A DNA stretch of 44,706 nt from an uncultured Pirellulaceae bacterium. Its GTDB lineage: Bacteria; Planctomycetota; Planctomycetia; Pirellulales; Pirellulaceae. The translations under genes were made by a program, and so were the position numbers. The notes beneath the pieces were generated by a model. It did no database searches and was not told the DNA's origin. It saw nothing but the letters and a program-made list of their open reading frames with translations. This document shows positions 43,572-44,706 of the stretch, in pieces. The stretch's first letter is position 1, and the number at the start of each line of letters is the position of its first letter. The DNA is taken from NCBI GenBank assembly GCA_937941455.1, contig CALDHM010000014.1, forward strand, positions 1 to 44,706. Reading direction: 5' to 3'.

Positions 43572-43880
43572 CTTGGGAAGGCTGATGCCAGTGGCGATCG
43601 TTAAACGAACGCTTGCTGCAGGGGGGCGGAGTGTATCCCGGTCTTGTGCCAAACGGTTCTGGATACAATAACTAAGGCGTGGCAAGGCAGTTTCGACGGC
43701 AAATTCGAATTTGCCGCGCTTTTCGTAAAGGTAGCTGCGGCGGGTGCCTGATTTTCTCATGAACGAAATTCCCCCGACGCTCGTCCAACGAGGTGACGAA
43801 TACGCTACGTAATTTAAGCCGAGCAAAGCAAACCGACGACACCATCGGACCTTCGATCCCCAAAACTACGCGACCGATCC
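43572..43880. other. Intergenic stretch, nothing recognised
   Basis: 309 bases. A 17-codon frame at 43759 begins MNEIPPTLVQRG, with no ribosome-binding site, and is not called. No terminator was seen for the large gene. Confidence 0.4.
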
Positions 43881-44706
43881 ATGTTCACAATCGCCTGTTC
43901 GTCGTGCACGGCAAAACTCAAAGTCAAAAACGCGGCGCTGATCGGCCAGGTGCTGGCTTGCCCCAAATGCGGTTCGATGATCAAGATCACGGCGCTAGAA
44001 GATTCGTCGAACCTGCCCGCTGATGCGTCGGCGAATGCCACCGGCAGACCAAACCAAGCGGCTGTGCCCAGGGCGATTGCAGAAGATCCTCATGGTTTGG
44101 AAAGCCGAGATTTTTCCGAAATCGAGCAGCTGATTCGGGAACAAGAATCCAAACGCTCTCAGCAATCGCAAGCCTCGCAGCCAGCCGCAGAAAAATCAGA
44201 ACAACAGCTGCCGATCCCGCAGCCGCGACCTAAGAAATTGCCGACCCAAAAGCCTACCACTTCCTCGACCACGGGACCGAGCGAACTGAAGCGGCCAACA
44301 CCGCGACCAACCGTTAGGCCCCCAGCCGCAGCTTCTGGCTCCGCTGCGAGCGTGGCGAAGCCAGGAGAGCAAAACATTCAAGTCGGCAAGGTTCTCCCTG
44401 GCCAGCCGTGGGTTTCACCCCGCGCCAAACAGCGGCAACGCATGCTCTTGCTCGTCACCATCGCTGCGGTAGCAGTTCTCTTGCTGGGCAGTCTGATCGC
44501 GTGGCTCGCCCAACCATGGCCGCCGCAAAAACCGCTGGCCAGCAATTCGGAAGAGAACCAGCCAGCTCAGAAATCGGAAACAGGGCCTCCCAACTCGGAC
44601 ATCGATCGCAATCCCACCGAGAATGATCTTGGTCAAAGCGAAAGCGGAAATGATTCGCCCCCCCCGATCGAAAACGGCGCCGGAAATTCTGCGACATCAC
44701 CGCCCG
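43881..44706 (+). CDS. Zinc-ribbon membrane protein, truncated by the window end
   Basis: The frame runs from ATG 43881 to the edge without a stop (275 codons). The N-terminal CSSC (Cys6, Cys9) and CPKC (Cys27, Cys30) form an MJ0042-type zinc ribbon. A long Pro/Gln/Ser-rich linker follows to about residue 190, then a membrane helix (LLLVTIAAVAVLLLGSLIAWL), then an Asn/Glu/Ser-rich stretch outside the membrane. This head-linker-span layout is common in planctomycete membrane proteins with diverse outer domains. The outer domain lies mostly beyond the window, so function is unknown. Confidence 0.75.
   Translation, partial: MFTIACSSCTAKLKVKNAALIGQVLACPKCGSMIKITALEDSSNLPADASANATGRPNQAAVPRAIAEDPHGLESRDFSEIEQLIREQESKRSQQSQASQPAAEKSEQQLPIPQPRPKKLPTQKPTTSSTTGPSELKRPTPRPTVRPPAAASGSAASVAKPGEQNIQVGKVLPGQPWVSPRAKQRQRMLLLVTIAAVAVLLLGSLIAWLAQPWPPQKPLASNSEENQPAQKSETGPPNSDIDRNPTENDLGQSESGNDSPPPIENGAGNSATSPP

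Noticed and set aside
42723-43826. 367-codon frame antisense to the pseudokinase gene
   Set aside because: Shadow of a GC-rich coding strand, no domain.

Overview
The window reads as chromosomal DNA from a planctomycete, most likely of the Pirellulaceae type (an inference; no rRNA gene is present to confirm it). Signs are an exported protein with two planctomycete-style cytochrome c domains, two membrane-anchored kinase-like proteins sharing an N-terminal LTPWQ/ITPFQ-type module, a menaquinone gene of the futalosine route (mqnD), several small proteins that resemble planctomycete-restricted families, and a dispersed repeat that reads as LARSVSEG when it lies inside a gene. There are no tRNA or rRNA genes, CRISPR arrays, insertion sequences or phage genes.

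Layout. 1-5 kb: a C1-family peptidase with a degenerate 5' end, an exported protein of unknown function, leuB, a small CxxC protein and ferredoxin fdxA with a terminator. 5.4-13.1 kb: a lipoprotein of possible LolA/LolB type overlapped by a small conserved gene, a polysaccharide deacetylase, a Lys-rich small protein, a TIM-barrel plus EboF-like phosphatase-fold pair, and a leucine-rich-repeat lipoprotein. 13.2-19 kb, all on the minus strand: DksA-type zinc finger - lspA - hisN-like phosphatase, and a Ser/Thr kinase followed by a diheme cytochrome protein. 19.5-24.9 kb: a glycine-oxidase-like flavoprotein, a BON-domain protein, gcvT-gcvH-lipoyl ligase without gcvP, and an FHA protein. 25.4-29 kb: an ECF sigma factor with a ZAS-type anti-sigma candidate, a small conserved protein, and an exported thioredoxin-fold plus toroid protein. 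29.3-35.1 kb: mqnD, an exported methyltransferase, a double ABC-2 permease, a tandem repeat array and rpsA with a clear terminator. 35.4-36.3 kb: a probable structured RNA transcription unit and a small lipoprotein. 36.7-44.7 kb: trpS, a coiled-coil protein, a PHA-granule-type small protein, glutamate dehydrogenase, a very large pseudokinase-like membrane protein, and a truncated zinc-ribbon membrane protein at the window edge.

Most of the core genes are ordinary housekeeping: leucine biosynthesis, glycine cleavage and lipoylation, lipoprotein maturation, translation and menaquinone. The most unusual stretch is 35468-35788. It has a promoter-like sequence, a 9-bp hairpin whose loop can pair with the ribosome-binding region, a Shine-Dalgarno sequence matching almost the whole 16S tail, a 12-codon frame, two further folded domains and a 12-bp terminator stem, yet it has no normal-sized protein. 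It looks like an independent regulatory RNA or a leader peptide unit. Second-tier items are the REP-like repeat family found between and inside genes, the pseudokinase, and the EboF-like enzyme with altered metal ligands.
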